Positions 1-10,708 of a DNA stretch of 64,000 nucleotides are shown piece by piece. Every line of letters begins with the position of its first letter. The stretch's first letter is position 1. The DNA is taken from the NCBI RefSeq assembly GCF_000730425.1, contig NZ_CP008896.1, positions 4,526,001 through 4,590,000 on the forward strand, in the 5' to 3' direction. Below the pieces are notes generated by a model. It had not been told where the DNA came from. It saw nothing but the letters and a program-made list of their open reading frames with translations, and made no database searches. The position numbers were made by a program, and so were the translations under genes. Origin of the DNA: Pseudomonas fluorescens. GTDB lineage: Bacteria; Pseudomonadota; Gammaproteobacteria; Pseudomonadales; Pseudomonadaceae.

Positions 1-740
1 TGGCCGGACAGTTCCGACAGCGGGCCGACGCGGGTCTCGACTTCCGGTAGCAGGCTGTTGACCAGCGACGACTTGCCCACGCCCGACTGGCCGACGAACA
101 CGCTGATGCGCCCATCCAGTTGTTGTTGCAACTGTTCCATGCCATTGCCATGGTGCGCCGAGACTTCCAGCACCGGGTAACCCAACTGCCGATAAACCGC
201 GAGCAGCGCATTCAGCGCCGGGGCGTTCTGTTCGTCAATCAGGTCGAATTTGTTCAGCAGCAACAGCGGGCGGATGCCGGCGTGTTCGGCGGCCACCAGG
301 TAGCGGTCGATCAGGTTGGCGTGGGGCTCAGGCAGTGGAGCGAAGACGATGACAATCATGTCGACGTTGGCCGCCACCGGCTTGAGTTGGCCGCGGCTGT
401 CGGGGCGACGCAGTTCGGTGGTGCGCGGCAGTTGCGCGACGATCACCCCGATGCCCTGGTTGCCGGCACGCCAGACCACTTTGTCGCCGGTTACCAGCGC
501 AGGCAGGTTGGCGCGCAGGTGGCAGCGGAACACTTCGCCGGCCAGCTCGCCTTCCAGGGCCTCGACTTCGACCTGCACTCCAAAGTGCGCGATCACCAGG
601 CCCGTTTGCTCGGGGCCCAGGTCGCCACCCTCCAGCGCTTCCACGGCAGAGGATTCACGTTTGGCGGCGCGGGCAGCGCGTTCACCCTGGATTTTTTCGA
701 TGCGCCAGTTTTGGCGGCGGTTGAGCTGGCGTTTGGCCAT
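1..740 (-). CDS. rsgA: Ribosome small-subunit GTPase RsgA (C-terminus cut by window edge)
   Basis: Circularly permuted GTPase that assists late maturation of the 30S subunit and is stimulated by the ribosome. About 246 residues are visible from the ATG at 740. The N-terminus is basic ([18 protein letters not shown]), followed by an OB-fold region. The permuted GTPase motifs follow: NKFDL (G4) comes before the P-loop [12 protein letters not shown] near positions 62-90, the order expected for this family. The C-terminal zinc-binding domain lies beyond base 1. The gene is divergent from orn, the usual Pseudomonas arrangement. Confidence 0.96.
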   Translation of the reverse strand, partial: MAKRQLNRRQNWRIEKIQGERAARAAKRESSAVEALEGGDLGPEQTGLVIAHFGVQVEVEALEGELAGEVFRCHLRANLPALVTGDKVVWRAGNQGIGVIVAQLPRTTELRRPDSRGQLKPVAANVDMIVIVFAPLPEPHANLIDRYLVAAEHAGIRPLLLLNKFDLIDEQNAPALNALLAVYRQLGYPVLEVSAHHGNGMEQLQQQLDGRISVFVGQSGVGKSSLVNSLLPEVETRVGPLSELSG

Positions 741-846
741 TGGTGTTCCGTGTCGATAATGCAAAGGTTGGATAAAACGGTCGCGAGTCTAGCACGCCCC
801 GCCTGCTAAACTGCGCAGCTACGCCAAGGTGCCAAGGAACCACGAC

Positions 847-1389
847 ATGCAAAACCCACAGAACCTGATTTGGATCGATCTGGAAATGACCGGTCTGAAC
901 CCAGACACCGACGTCATCATCGAGATGGCGACCATTGTCACCGACAGCAACCTCAACACCTTGGCCGAAGGTCCGGTGATCGCCATCCACCACAGCGACG
1001 CGGTGCTGGCCACCATGGATGAGTGGAACACCCGCACCCACGGCAACTCGGGCTTGACCCAGCGCGTGCGCGACAGTCGCATCAGCATGGCCGAGGCTGA
1101 GGCGCAGACCATCGCTTTCCTGGAAAAGTGGGTGCCCAAGGGCAAGTCGCCGATCTGTGGCAACAGCATCTGCCAGGATCGCCGCTTCCTCTATACCCAC
1201 ATGAAGGCGCTGGAAAGCTACTTCCACTACCGCAACCTTGATGTGTCGACTTTGAAAGAACTGGCCGCGCGCTGGGCGCCGGAGGTCAAGGACAGCTTCC
1301 ACAAGGGCAGCACTCACCTGGCCCTGGACGATATCCGCGAGTCGATTGCCGAGTTGCAGCATTACCGCAAGCATTTCATCAAGGCTTGA
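847..1389 (+). CDS. orn: Oligoribonuclease
   Basis: 3'-to-5' DEDD-family exonuclease that degrades 2-5 nt RNA (including pGpG from c-di-GMP turnover) to mononucleotides. The product is 180 aa, normal for the family. The first DEDD motif is WIDLEMTGL (Asp11, Glu13), and ALDDIRESI carries the last acidic residue. The start at 847 is chosen over the upstream in-frame ATG at 829 because AAGGA at 834-838 is well spaced and family proteins begin [16 protein letters not shown]. The gene is divergent from rsgA and followed by a REP pair. Confidence 0.97.
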   Translation: MQNPQNLIWIDLEMTGLNPDTDVIIEMATIVTDSNLNTLAEGPVIAIHHSDAVLATMDEWNTRTHGNSGLTQRVRDSRISMAEAEAQTIAFLEKWVPKGKSPICGNSICQDRRFLYTHMKALESYFHYRNLDVSTLKELAARWAPEVKDSFHKGSTHLALDDIRESIAELQHYRKHFIKA

Positions 1390-1412
1390 ATTGGAGCGGG
1401 GCGGCGTCCCTT

Positions 1413-1480
1413 GTAGGCGTCCGGCTTGCCGGCGATGGCATCCTCAAGGGCCCTGTCGCCGGCAAGCCGGGCTCCTGCAG
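1413..1480. repeat. REP inverted pair (REPIN)
   Basis: Two inverted copies of the GGCTTGCCGGCGA-type REP palindrome flank a short spacer, between orn and the TRIC-channel gene. Confidence 0.8.
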
Positions 1481-1567
1481 GGATGCTCGCGTGGGTTTTC
1501 TGAGCGCCCCCTTTTGGTGCCCTTGCCAAATGATTAGACTGCGCGCCTCTTTGCAAGGATCGCCATC

Positions 1568-2179
1568 ATGTTGCTGATGCTCTACCTCATCGCCATCACC
1601 GCCGAAGCCATGACCGGCGCCTTGTCGGCTGGCCGGCGCGGCATGGACTGGTTTGGCGTGGTGCTGATTGCCTGCGTGACGGCGCTGGGTGGTGGTTCAG
1701 TGCGTGACGTGCTGCTCGGCCATTACCCGCTGACCTGGGTCAAGCACCCGGAATACCTGGTGCTGACCTCGGTGGCGGCCTTGGTGACGATCTTTATCGC
1801 CCCGCTGATGCGCCACCTGCGTTCCCTGTTTTTGGCCCTGGATGCCGTGGGCCTGGTGGCCTTTACCCTGATTGGCTGCATGACCGCACTGGAGATGGGC
1901 CACGGCATGCTGGTGGCCTCGGTCAGTGGCGTCATCACTGGGGTATTCGGTGGAATCCTGCGGGATATTTTCTGCAACGACATCCCGCTGATCTTCCGTC
2001 GCGAGCTGTACGCCAGCGTGTCGTTCCTCGCCGCCTGGTGCTACATGCTGTGCATCTATCTGGAACTGCCCAGCGAGCAAGCGATCCTGTTGACCCTGTT
2101 CAGCGGTTTCCTGTTGCGTCTGTTGGCAATCCGTTTTCACTGGGAAATGCCCAAGTTCGTCTACAACGACGAGCACTGA
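1568..2179 (+). CDS. TRIC-type cation channel family membrane protein (YadS-like)
   Basis: Inner-membrane protein of 203 aa with about seven hydrophobic segments. It contains two copies of the UPF0126/TRIC repeat, each with a glycine-rich turn: GGGSVRDVLL in the first half and GGILRDIF in the second. Prokaryotic TRIC proteins form trimeric cation (K+) channels; the physiological role in bacteria is unclear. AAGGAT at about 1556 supports the ATG at 1568. The 3' end overlaps the convergent queG by 19 bases. Confidence 0.88.
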   Translation: MLLMLYLIAITAEAMTGALSAGRRGMDWFGVVLIACVTALGGGSVRDVLLGHYPLTWVKHPEYLVLTSVAALVTIFIAPLMRHLRSLFLALDAVGLVAFTLIGCMTALEMGHGMLVASVSGVITGVFGGILRDIFCNDIPLIFRRELYASVSFLAAWCYMLCIYLELPSEQAILLTLFSGFLLRLLAIRFHWEMPKFVYNDEH

Positions 2180-3240
2180 CGCGTCGCATGCTGGTTCAGC
2201 GCCCATTCCACATGTTCGCGGACCAGTTCGGAGGGGTAATCCCGGCGCGCCTTCAAGGCCTCCAGCACGGGAATGCTGGAGGGCGCATTCCCCAGTCCCA
2301 CCGCCAGGTTGCGCAACCAGCGTTCATAACCGGCGCGGCGCAGCGGCGAGCCCTCGGTGCTGCTGAGGAATTTATCCTCATCCCACATAAATAACTCGGC
2401 CAGTGCGGCGTTATCCAGATTGTGGCGTGGCTTGAAATCGCTTTCTCCTGAGGGGCGGGCGAAACGATTCCACGGGCAAACGATCTGACAGTCATCACAG
2501 CCAAACACGCGGTTGCCGATCAGCGGTCGCAGATCCTCGGGGATGGCGCTCTTGAGTTCAATGGTCAGGTAGGAAATGCAGCGCCGGGCGTCCAGCACAT
2601 AGGGCCCGACGAAGGCATTGGTCGGGCAGATATCCAGGCAGGCCGTGCAGCGGCCGCAGTGTTCGGTACTGTGAGGCGGGTCGATGGGCAGCGGCAGGTC
2701 GACAAACAGTTCACTGAGGAAGAAGTAGCTGCCGGCCTTGCGGTTGAGGACCAGGGTGTTTTTGCCGATCCAGCCCAGCCCGGCCTTTTCAGCAATGGCT
2801 TTTTCCAGCACCGGGGCGCTGTCGACAAAGGCGCGAAAACCAAACGGGCCGATCTGGGCCTGGATGCGGTCGGCCAGTTGCTGCACACGCTTGCGGATCA
2901 GCTTGTGGTAGTCGCGGCCCAAGGCGTAGCGGGAGATATAGGCTTTTTCGGGTTGGGCCAGCAGTTGCGCCATTTGTGTGTCGCCAGGCAGGTAGTCCAT
3001 GCGCAGGGACACCACGCGTAAGGTGCCGGGCACCAGTTCGTCCGGGTGCGAGCGTTTGCTGCCATGGGCGCCCATGTAGTCCATCTCGCCGTGATAGCCC
3101 GCGTCGAGCCAGCGCTGCAGGTGCTGTTCATGCTCGGCCAGGTCCAGGCCGCTGATGCCGACTTGTTGAAAGCCCAACTCGCGGCCCCAGTCTTTGATCG
3201 ATTGGGCGAGGGCAGGCAGATCGGTGGTAATAGCAGGCAT
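2161..3240 (-). CDS. queG: Epoxyqueuosine reductase QueG
   Basis: Cobalamin- and Fe-S-dependent enzyme for the last step of queuosine synthesis on tRNA (epoxyqueuosine to queuosine). The product is 359 aa starting MPAITTDLPALAQ. It carries two ferredoxin-type clusters, CGRCTACLDICP and CDDCQIVCPWN, and the family motif AGLGWIGKNTL. An in-frame extension to 3435 exists but runs across the start of the divergent nnrD, so the internal ATG at 3240 is preferred. It is divergent from nnrD and convergent with the TRIC gene. Confidence 0.95.
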   Translation of the reverse strand: MPAITTDLPALAQSIKDWGRELGFQQVGISGLDLAEHEQHLQRWLDAGYHGEMDYMGAHGSKRSHPDELVPGTLRVVSLRMDYLPGDTQMAQLLAQPEKAYISRYALGRDYHKLIRKRVQQLADRIQAQIGPFGFRAFVDSAPVLEKAIAEKAGLGWIGKNTLVLNRKAGSYFFLSELFVDLPLPIDPPHSTEHCGRCTACLDICPTNAFVGPYVLDARRCISYLTIELKSAIPEDLRPLIGNRVFGCDDCQIVCPWNRFARPSGESDFKPRHNLDNAALAELFMWDEDKFLSSTEGSPLRRAGYERWLRNLAVGLGNAPSSIPVLEALKARRDYPSELVREHVEWALNQHATRQCSSL

Positions 3241-3303
3241 GAGACGAGAGAAACCGCAGGTTAGATGCGTATAATTCTGCCAGACATCGGAGCTTGAAGA
3301 CGC

Positions 3304-4164
3304 ATGCCGCAGACAAAACACGAAATAACCGACGTTCAGCCCCTGTTGCCCGGCCATTTGCCGCAACTGGCTGCGCGCTCCCCAGCGGCCCACAAGGGCC
3401 AGTTTGGCCACGTCCTGGTGATTGGCGGCGACCATGGTTTTGGCGGCGCGGCGCTGCTGAGTGCCGAAAGTGCCCTGCGCAGTGGTGCTGGCCTAGTGTC
3501 CCTGGCGATCCGCAGTGAACACGTTCCGGCCGCCCTGGCTCGGTTGCCGGAAGTCATGGCGCGGGGCGTGCATTCGGCCAATCAGTTGATGGGCTTGCTG
3601 GAAAAAGTCTCGGTGATCGTTATCGGCCCAGGCCTGGGCGACATGGCGTGGGGCAAAAGCCTGCTGTCGGTGGCGGCCAATGCCCGGCAACCCCAGGTCT
3701 GGGATGCTGACGCTTTGAACCTGCTGGCTGCAGGCCATGTCAATCTGCCGGCCGATTGCGTGATCACTCCGCACCCGGGGGAAGCGGCGCGGCTGATGGG
3801 GATCTCGACAGCCGAGGTTCAGGCCGACCGGCTTAAGGTGGCGCGCGCGCTGAGCCAGAAATTCAATGCAGTCACGGTGCTCAAGGGGGCTGCTAGCCTG
3901 ATCGCCAGCCCGGATGGACGTGTGGCGCGTTGTGATCAGGGGCATCCGGCCATGGCTTCGGCGGGCCTGGGTGATGTGCTCGCGGGCCTTGTCGGTGCAT
4001 TGCTGGCCCAAGGCATGCCGGGGTTCGAGGCCGCCAGCCTGGCGGTGTGGTTGCATGCCGCGGCGGGCGATCGCCAGGGCGCCTTTGGCCGAGGCCTGGC
4101 TGCCAGCGACCTGATTCCCGCCATTCGTCAGTTGTTGGAGGAGCAGTCACCGTGTCTGAAGTAA
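3304..4164 (+). CDS. nnrD: ADP-dependent NAD(P)H-hydrate dehydratase
   Basis: Repairs hydrated NAD(P)H (NAD(P)HX) using ADP as phosphate donor. The product is 286 aa with a ribokinase-like fold: FGHVLVIGGDHGFGGAA near the N-terminus, TPHPGEAARLMG in the middle and AGLGDVLAG near the C-terminus (nucleotide-binding/catalytic Asp). Only the dehydratase (YjeF C-terminal) domain is present; the NnrE epimerase domain fused to it in E. coli is missing from this ORF. It heads the packed rightward operon and overlaps tsaE by 13 bases. Confidence 0.93.
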   Translation: MPQTKHEITDVQPLLPGHLPQLAARSPAAHKGQFGHVLVIGGDHGFGGAALLSAESALRSGAGLVSLAIRSEHVPAALARLPEVMARGVHSANQLMGLLEKVSVIVIGPGLGDMAWGKSLLSVAANARQPQVWDADALNLLAAGHVNLPADCVITPHPGEAARLMGISTAEVQADRLKVARALSQKFNAVTVLKGAASLIASPDGRVARCDQGHPAMASAGLGDVLAGLVGALLAQGMPGFEAASLAVWLHAAAGDRQGAFGRGLAASDLIPAIRQLLEEQSPCLK

Positions 4165-4619
4165 CGCTGTTTATTGCGGATGAAGAGGCCATGGTGGCTT
4201 TTGGCAAACGCATTGCCGAAATCACCCGGGGCGCGGGCCTGATTTTTCTGCAAGGGGATCTTGGAGCCGGCAAAACCACGCTGTCGCGCGGCATCATTCG
4301 CGGGCTTGGGCATACCGGCGCGGTGAAAAGTCCGACCTTCACCCTGGTAGAACCTTACGAGATCGGTGACGTGCGGGCGTTCCATTTCGACCTGTATCGC
4401 CTGGTGGATCCTGAGGAATTGGAGTACATGGGCATCCGTGATTACTTCGACGGCGACGCTTTATGCCTGATCGAGTGGCCGGACAAAGGCACAGGCTTTT
4501 TGCCAAAGCCCGACCTGACCATTACCATTACCCCGCATGAGCATGGACGTCAGTTGAAATTGTTGTCCCAGAGCGCGCGCAGTGAGTCCTGGTGTGCCGC
4601 TTTGGCTTTGGAATTCTAA
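4152..4619 (+). CDS. tsaE: tRNA threonylcarbamoyladenosine synthesis ATPase TsaE
   Basis: ATPase partner of TsaB/TsaD in forming t6A37 on ANN-decoding tRNAs. P-loop GDLGAGKTTLSRG, then SPTFTLVEPYE and HFDLYRLVDPEELE, all typical. The start is taken as GTG at 4152 (VSEVTLFIADEE), giving 155 aa, the normal family size. A longer frame from 4047 lies inside nnrD and is not conserved-looking. The overlap with nnrD suggests translational coupling. Confidence 0.95.
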   Translation: MSEVTLFIADEEAMVAFGKRIAEITRGAGLIFLQGDLGAGKTTLSRGIIRGLGHTGAVKSPTFTLVEPYEIGDVRAFHFDLYRLVDPEELEYMGIRDYFDGDALCLIEWPDKGTGFLPKPDLTITITPHEHGRQLKLLSQSARSESWCAALALEF

Positions 4620-4621
4620 TA

Positions 4622-6058
4622 ATGGGTGGGTTAGGTATGCGCTTTCGCGCGTTGGTTGCTGTCGTGGGGGTGTTGCTTGCGGCAATGACTGTCAATGCTC
4701 TGGCCGTTTCACAGGTAAAAAGTGTGCGCCTGTGGCGAGCACCGGATAACACGCGACTGGTGTTCGACCTGTCTGGCCCCGTCCAGCACAGCGTCTTTAC
4801 CCTGACGGCCCCTGATCGCCTGGTGATCGACATCAACGGTGCGACCCTGGCCGCGCCCTTGAAGGTCTCCACTGCCAACACGCCGATTACCGCGATGCGT
4901 TCGGCCCAGCGCACACCGACCGACCTGCGGGTGGTCATCGACCTGAAGAAGGTCGTCACGCCCAAGAGTTTTTCCCTCGCGCCGAATGCCCAGTATGGCA
5001 ACCGTCTGGTGGTCGATCTGTTTGACAATCCGGCCGACGCCGCGCCAACCCCGGCGCCGACCCCTGCTGTTGCCACGACACCTGCCGTGCCGGTCAACCC
5101 CGCCCAGCCCCAGGTCAAGTTGCCACCGCTGCCGCCAGCGCCGGCCGGCAAGCGTGACGTGATCGTGGTGATCGACGCCGGCCATGGCGGTGAAGACCCG
5201 GGCGCTTCCGGCTCCCGTGGCCAGCACGAAAAAGACGTGGTCCTGGCCATCGCCCGTGAACTGCAGCGCCAGATCAACGGGATGAAAGGCTACCGCGCCG
5301 AATTGACCCGTACCGGTGACTACTTCATCCCATTGCGTGGGCGCACTGAAATCGCCCGTAAGAAGGGCGCCGACCTGTTTGTCTCGATCCACGCCGACGC
5401 CGCACCGTCCAAGGCGGCCTTTGGCGCTTCGGTGTTTGCCCTGTCGGATCGCGGTGCCACATCCGAGACCGCACGCTGGCTGGCCGACAGCGAAAACCGT
5501 TCCGACTTGATCGGTGGTGCCGGCAACGTGTCCCTGGATGACAAGGACCGCATGCTTGCAGGTGTGTTGCTGGATTTGTCGATGACCGCCTCGCTGACCT
5601 CCAGCCTGAACGTCGGGCAGAAAGTGCTGAGCAACATGGGCCGGGTCACGCCGCTGCACAAGCAACGGGTGGAGCAGGCCGGGTTTATGGTGCTCAAGTC
5701 GCCGGATATCCCGTCGATCCTGGTCGAAACCGGTTTTATCTCCAACGCCAACGAAGCCAACAAGCTGGCCAGTGCCAGCCACCAGCAGGCGCTGGCACGC
5801 TCGATCAGCGCTGGCGTGCGCCAGTTCTTCCAGCAGAACCCGCCACCGGGCACCTATATCGCCTGGCTGCGGGACTCCGGGAAGATTGCCCAGGGCCCGC
5901 GTGACCACCGGGTGCAGCCTGGCGACACCCTGGCCATGCTGGCGGTACGCTTCCAGGTGTCGGCCGCTACATTGCGTAGCGCCAACAGCCTGAAAACCGA
6001 CGAACTGAAAGTCGGCCAGGTGTTGACCATCCCTGGCACTGAATTGGCAGCACAGTAA
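4622..6058 (+). CDS. amiB: N-acetylmuramoyl-L-alanine amidase with AMIN and LysM domains
   Basis: Periplasmic zinc amidase that cleaves septal peptidoglycan during cell separation. Signal peptide ([23 protein letters not shown]), AMIN domain (about residues 30-130), a Pro/Ala-rich linker, then the Amidase_3 domain with zinc-ligand motifs [10 protein letters not shown] and SIHAD and catalytic-site [10 protein letters not shown]-terminal LysM begins near [12 protein letters not shown]. The ATG at 4637 would give the same mature protein; neither start has a strong SD. The stop overlaps the mutL start (TAATG). Confidence 0.94.
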   Translation: MGGLGMRFRALVAVVGVLLAAMTVNALAVSQVKSVRLWRAPDNTRLVFDLSGPVQHSVFTLTAPDRLVIDINGATLAAPLKVSTANTPITAMRSAQRTPTDLRVVIDLKKVVTPKSFSLAPNAQYGNRLVVDLFDNPADAAPTPAPTPAVATTPAVPVNPAQPQVKLPPLPPAPAGKRDVIVVIDAGHGGEDPGASGSRGQHEKDVVLAIARELQRQINGMKGYRAELTRTGDYFIPLRGRTEIARKKGADLFVSIHADAAPSKAAFGASVFALSDRGATSETARWLADSENRSDLIGGAGNVSLDDKDRMLAGVLLDLSMTASLTSSLNVGQKVLSNMGRVTPLHKQRVEQAGFMVLKSPDIPSILVETGFISNANEANKLASASHQQALARSISAGVRQFFQQNPPPGTYIAWLRDSGKIAQGPRDHRVQPGDTLAMLAVRFQVSAATLRSANSLKTDELKVGQVLTIPGTELAAQ

Positions 6059-7971
6059 TGAGCGAATCGGTATTGAACAGCGCCTCACGCATCGAACTGC
6101 TCAGCCCGCGGCTGGCCAACCAGATCGCAGCGGGTGAAGTCGTCGAGCGGCCAGCCTCGGTGATCAAGGAGCTGCTGGAAAACAGCCTCGACTCCGGTGC
6201 CAGGCGCGTTGACGTGGATGTGGAACAGGGCGGGGTCAAGCTGCTACGGGTGCGTGACGACGGTAGCGGGATTTCTTCCGATGACCTGCCACTGGCGCTG
6301 GCGCGCCATGCCACCAGCAAGATCCGTGACCTGGAAGACCTTGAGCGGGTGATGAGCCTGGGCTTTCGGGGGGAGGCGCTGGCGTCGATCAGCTCGGTGG
6401 CACGCCTGACCTTGACCTCCCGCACCCGAGGCGCCGAACAGGCCTGGCAGGTAGAGACCGAGGGCCGCGACATGGCCCCTCGGGTTCAGCCAGCGGCCCA
6501 TCCGGTAGGCACTTCGGTGGAAGTGCGCGACCTGTTCTTCAATACCCCGGCGCGGCGCAAATTCCTCAAGGCTGAAAAGACCGAATTCGATCACCTGCAA
6601 GAAGTCATCAAGCGCCTGGCCCTGGCCCGTTTCGATGTGGCTTTCCATCTTCGCCACAACGGCAAGACCATCCTCAGCCTGCACGAAGCCAACGACGATG
6701 CCGCGCGCGCCCGACGCGTGTCGGCAATCTGCGGTGCGGGCTTCCTGGAACAAGCGCTGCCGATTGAAATTGAGCGCAATGGCCTGCATTTGTGGGGCTG
6801 GGTCGGCCTGCCGACGTTCTCCCGCAGCCAGGCAGACCTGCAGTACTTCTTTGTGAATGGCCGCGCGGTGCGCGACAAGCTGGTGGCCCATGCGGTGCGC
6901 CAGGCCTATCGCGACGTGCTGTTTAATGGCCGGCATCCAACCTTTGTGCTGTTTTTTGAAGTGGACCCGGCAGTAGTCGACGTCAACGTACACCCGACCA
7001 AGCACGAGGTGCGCTTTCGTGACGGGCGCATGGTCCACGACTTCCTCTATGGCACCTTGCACCGCGCCCTGGGCGATGTGCGTCCGGATGATCAGCTGGC
7101 CGCGCCGATTGCTACGGCCGTCGTCCGCCCGACAGGGCCCCAGGCTGGCGAGTTCGGGCCCCAGGGCGAAATGAGCCTGGCGGCCAACCTGCTGCAATCG
7201 CCGCAGGCCCAGCCAAGCTACCCGGCGGCGGGTTCCGGCGCGGGGGCGGGGTATCAATATCAGTACACCCCGCGTCCGCAATCGGCGGTGCCGGTGGCCG
7301 AGGCGCAGGCGGCCTATCGTGAGTTCTTTGCGCCGCTGCCCGGTGCCGAGCCGGGTGCAGTGGCCCTGCCGGAAGGTGGCGGTGATATTCCGCCCCTGGG
7401 TTATGCCCTGGCCCAGCTCAAGGGTATCTATATCCTTGCGGAAAACGCCCACGGCCTGGTGCTGGTGGACATGCACGCGGCCCACGAGCGGATCATGTAT
7501 GAACGCCTGAAGATCGCCATGGCCAGTGAAGGTCTGAGCGGTCAGCCATTGCTGGTGCCAGAATCCCTGGCCGTCAGCCAGCGTGAAGCCGATTGTGCCG
7601 AGGAGCATCTGGCGGTGTTCCAGACGCTGGGTTTTGAATTGCAGCGCCTGGGCCCGGAGACCCTGGCGATCCGCCAGATCCCGGCCTTGCTCAAGCAGGC
7701 CGAGGCCAACCGGCTGGTGGCCGACGTGCTGGCCGACCTGATGGAGTACGGCACCAGTGACCGGATCCAGGCGCATATCAACGAACTGCTCGGCACCATG
7801 GCCTGCCACGGCGCAATCCGCGCCAACCGGCGCCTGGCACTGCCGGAAATGAATGGCCTGCTGCGGGACATGGAAAACACCGAACGCAGCGGCCAGTGCA
7901 ACCACGGCCGCCCGACCTGGACCCAGATGGGCCTGGATGATCTGGACAAACTATTCCTGCGCGGCCGTTGA
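6058..7971 (+). CDS. mutL: DNA mismatch repair protein MutL
   Basis: GHKL-ATPase that links MutS mismatch recognition to strand removal. The product is 637 aa. The N-terminus has [18 protein letters not shown] and [13 protein letters not shown]ase motifs. A variable linker rich in Gln/Ala/Gly spans about residues 360-440. The C-terminal dimerisation domain contains [14 protein letters not shown]. Coupled to amiB (TAATG) and miaA (TGATG). Confidence 0.98.
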   Translation: MSESVLNSASRIELLSPRLANQIAAGEVVERPASVIKELLENSLDSGARRVDVDVEQGGVKLLRVRDDGSGISSDDLPLALARHATSKIRDLEDLERVMSLGFRGEALASISSVARLTLTSRTRGAEQAWQVETEGRDMAPRVQPAAHPVGTSVEVRDLFFNTPARRKFLKAEKTEFDHLQEVIKRLALARFDVAFHLRHNGKTILSLHEANDDAARARRVSAICGAGFLEQALPIEIERNGLHLWGWVGLPTFSRSQADLQYFFVNGRAVRDKLVAHAVRQAYRDVLFNGRHPTFVLFFEVDPAVVDVNVHPTKHEVRFRDGRMVHDFLYGTLHRALGDVRPDDQLAAPIATAVVRPTGPQAGEFGPQGEMSLAANLLQSPQAQPSYPAAGSGAGAGYQYQYTPRPQSAVPVAEAQAAYREFFAPLPGAEPGAVALPEGGGDIPPLGYALAQLKGIYILAENAHGLVLVDMHAAHERIMYERLKIAMASEGLSGQPLLVPESLAVSQREADCAEEHLAVFQTLGFELQRLGPETLAIRQIPALLKQAEANRLVADVLADLMEYGTSDRIQAHINELLGTMACHGAIRANRRLALPEMNGLLRDMENTERSGQCNHGRPTWTQMGLDDLDKLFLRGR

Positions 7972-8942
7972 TGAGCTCTCTACCTCCCGCCATCTTCCTG
8001 ATGGGGCCGACGGCCGCTGGCAAGACCGACCTGGCTATCGAGCTGACCAAGGTGCTGCCCTGCGAGTTGATCAGCGTCGATTCAGCCCTGGTTTATCGGG
8101 ATATGGATATTGGTACGGCCAAACCGTCCAAAGAGTTGTTGGCTGCTCATCCCCATCGTTTAATCGACATTATCGATCCGTCACAAAGCTACTCGGCGGC
8201 GGACTTTCGTAGTGATGCCCTTGCCGCCATGGCGCAAATCACTGCGCGGGGTAATATCCCGCTGCTGGTGGGCGGCACGATGCTCTATTACAAGGCGCTG
8301 CAGGACGGCCTTGCGGACATGCCGCCCGCCGATCCACAGGTGCGCGCCGAAATCGAAGAAGAGGCTGCACGTCTTGGCTGGCAGGCCCTGCATGACCAAT
8401 TGGCAGCGATTGACCCGGTGTCTGCCGCGCGTATTCACCCCAACGACCCCCAGCGCCTGAGCCGGGCCCTGGAAGTCTGGCGCGTGAGTGGCCAGACGAT
8501 GACGGCCCATCGCCTCAGACAATCTGCGCAAAGTACTGACGCAGGCACCTCTGGACCGGGACAATTGCCCTATACTGTCGCCAATCTGGCTATTGCTCCG
8601 GCGAATCGTCAGGTGCTGCATGAGCGAATTGCACAAAGATTCACAATTATGTTGGAACAGGGGTTCGTGGAGGAGGTCGTAGCACTGCGTTCAAGAGGTG
8701 ATCTGCATCCGGGATTGCCTTCGATACGTGCTGTAGGCTACCGCCAAGTCTGGGATCACCTGGATGGCAAGCTGACGTCAGCCGAAATGCAGGAACGCGG
8801 CATTATTGCCACGCGCCAATTGGCAAAGCGCCAGTTCACTTGGCTACGCAGCTGGACTGACTTGCATTGGCTGGACAGTCTGGATTGCGACAATCTGTCA
8901 CGCGCCTTGAAATACTTGGGAACGGTCTCCATATTGAGCTGA
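7971..8942 (+). CDS. miaA: tRNA dimethylallyltransferase MiaA
   Basis: Adds the isopentenyl group to A37 of tRNAs reading UNN codons. The product is 323 aa with P-loop [11 protein letters not shown] and the DMAPP/tRNA region [19 protein letters not shown], plus [12 protein letters not shown]. Start ATG 7971 overlaps the mutL stop by one base; the TTG just before it would add a single residue. In the mutL-miaA-hfq-hflX order conserved across gammaproteobacteria. Confidence 0.97.
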   Translation: MSSLPPAIFLMGPTAAGKTDLAIELTKVLPCELISVDSALVYRDMDIGTAKPSKELLAAHPHRLIDIIDPSQSYSAADFRSDALAAMAQITARGNIPLLVGGTMLYYKALQDGLADMPPADPQVRAEIEEEAARLGWQALHDQLAAIDPVSAARIHPNDPQRLSRALEVWRVSGQTMTAHRLRQSAQSTDAGTSGPGQLPYTVANLAIAPANRQVLHERIAQRFTIMLEQGFVEEVVALRSRGDLHPGLPSIRAVGYRQVWDHLDGKLTSAEMQERGIIATRQLAKRQFTWLRSWTDLHWLDSLDCDNLSRALKYLGTVSILS

Positions 8943-9037
8943 GTCCTTGCAATTGCCGTCTATCCTTGGGGGTGTGACGGTTACAAACTATCTATTTTTC
9001 CGATTTTTTATTATTGATCCTTAAAGGAGTGCGGCAC

Positions 9038-9298
9038 ATGTCAAAAGGGCATTCGCTACAAGACCCTTACTTGAATACTTTACGTAAAGAGAAAGTTGGG
9101 GTTTCCATCTATCTGGTCAACGGCATCAAGCTGCAAGGTACGATCGAGTCTTTCGACCAGTTCGTTATCCTGCTGAAAAACACCGTCAGCCAGATGGTCT
9201 ACAAACACGCTATCTCGACAGTAGTGCCGGTTCGTCCAATTCGTCTGCCTAGCGCAACCGAATCCGAACAGGGTGACGCTGAGCCAGGTAACGCCTGA
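9038..9298 (+). CDS. hfq: RNA chaperone Hfq
   Basis: Hexameric Sm-like protein that pairs small RNAs with mRNAs. The product is 86 aa: conserved N-terminus [17 protein letters not shown], Sm1 ([21 protein letters not shown]) and Sm2 with the signature [10 protein letters not shown]. The tail is short (about 20 residues, acidic), as in other Pseudomonas and unlike the long E. coli tail. AAAGGAG at 9023-9029 fixes the start at 9038. Confidence 0.99.
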   Translation: MSKGHSLQDPYLNTLRKEKVGVSIYLVNGIKLQGTIESFDQFVILLKNTVSQMVYKHAISTVVPVRPIRLPSATESEQGDAEPGNA

Positions 9299-9310
9299 TA
9301 GGAGTCTCCT

Positions 9311-10612
9311 TTGTTCTTTGAGCGCCACGGTGGTGGTGAGCGAGTAATCCTCGTTCACTTGGATGGACAGGACCCTGAGGCGCGCGAAGATCCGCAGGAG
9401 TTTCAGGAGCTGGCAAATTCGGCCGGCGCCGAGACCGTCGCGTTTTTTAACGTGCCGCGTCATCGGCCAACCGCCAAATTTCTGATTGGCAGCGGCAAGG
9501 TCGAAGAACTACGCGACCTGGTCCATGCCGAAGAAGCCGATCTGGTGATCTTCAATCACATCCTCACGCCCAGTCAGGAACGTAACCTCGAACGTGTCTT
9601 CGAGTGTCGCGTGATTGACCGCACCGGTCTGATTCTCGATATTTTCGCCCAGCGCGCCCGTACCCATGAAGGCAAGCTCCAGGTTGAACTGGCCCAGCTT
9701 GACCACATGAGCACCCGCCTGGTTCGCGGCTGGACTCACCTTGAGCGTCAGGGTGGTGGTATCGGCATGCGTGGCCCGGGTGAAACCCAGCTTGAAACCG
9801 ACCGGCGCCTGCTGCGGGTTCGCCTGCGCCAGATCAAGGGCCGCCTGGAGAAAGTACGCAGCCAGCGCGAGCAATCACGCCGTGGTCGGACTCGTGCGGA
9901 TATCCCTACCGTGTCCCTGGTGGGCTATACCAACGCCGGTAAATCCACGCTGTTCAACAACGTGACTAAATCGGACGTGTACGCGGCGGACCAACTGTTC
10001 GCCACCCTCGACCCGACCTTGCGCCGCCTGGAGCTGGGCGACCTGGGGCCGATTGTGCTGGCCGACACCGTGGGCTTCATTCGCCACTTGCCCCACAAGC
10101 TGGTCGAGGCATTCCGGTCTACGCTCGAAGAGTCGAGCAACTCCGACCTGCTGCTGCACGTTATCGATGCGGCCGAGCCTGACCGGATGTTGCAGATCGA
10201 GCAGGTCATGGTGGTACTGGGCGAGATTGGTGCCCAGGACTTGCCGATCCTCGAGGTCTATAACAAACTCGATTTGCTTGAGGGTGTAGAGCCGCAGATC
10301 CAGCGCGACGAAAACGGCAGGCCCCAGCGGGTCTGGCTTTCGGCGCGGGACGGTAGCGGCCTGGAACTGCTTGAGCAGGCGATCGCAGAGTTGCTGGGTG
10401 GCGATTTGTTTGTTGGCACCTTGCGCTTGCCGCAGCGTTTTGCTCGACTGCGTGCTCAATTTTTTGAGTTGGGCGCCGTACAGAAAGAAGAACACGACGA
10501 CGAAGGTGTCAGCCTGCTGGCTGTTCGTTTGCCCCGTTCGGAGCTCAATCGGCTGGTGAGTCGTGAAGGCGTTGTACCGACAGAGTTCCTCGAACAACAC
10601 ACTTTGCAATAA
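9311..10612 (+). CDS. hflX: Ribosome-associated GTPase HflX
   Basis: GTPase that splits stalled or heat-damaged ribosomes. The product is 433 aa: N-terminal HflX domain with GGIGMRGPGETQLETDRR, then the G domain with GYTNAGKST, DTVGFIRHLP and NKLDL. The start is a TTG at 9311 with AGGAG at about 9300-9304 upstream; no ATG is closer to the conserved N-terminus MFFERHGGGERVILVHL. It lies 12 bases after hfq. Confidence 0.96.
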   Translation: MFFERHGGGERVILVHLDGQDPEAREDPQEFQELANSAGAETVAFFNVPRHRPTAKFLIGSGKVEELRDLVHAEEADLVIFNHILTPSQERNLERVFECRVIDRTGLILDIFAQRARTHEGKLQVELAQLDHMSTRLVRGWTHLERQGGGIGMRGPGETQLETDRRLLRVRLRQIKGRLEKVRSQREQSRRGRTRADIPTVSLVGYTNAGKSTLFNNVTKSDVYAADQLFATLDPTLRRLELGDLGPIVLADTVGFIRHLPHKLVEAFRSTLEESSNSDLLLHVIDAAEPDRMLQIEQVMVVLGEIGAQDLPILEVYNKLDLLEGVEPQIQRDENGRPQRVWLSARDGSGLELLEQAIAELLGGDLFVGTLRLPQRFARLRAQFFELGAVQKEEHDDEGVSLLAVRLPRSELNRLVSREGVVPTEFLEQHTLQ

Positions 10613-10708
10613 AAGCCTGAGAAAGCGGTTGTGCCGCTGTGGCAGGCATTCTGTAGCATTGGTCGGCGCGCCGTGGGTGCGTCTTTGCTTTATCAGATGG
10701 AGAGCGCT

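Noticed and set aside
4709..6088. Long open frames opposite amiB, mutL, the transglutaminase genes and others
   Set aside because: Open antisense frames are expected from codon bias in high-GC genes; the sense strands carry clear family motifs.
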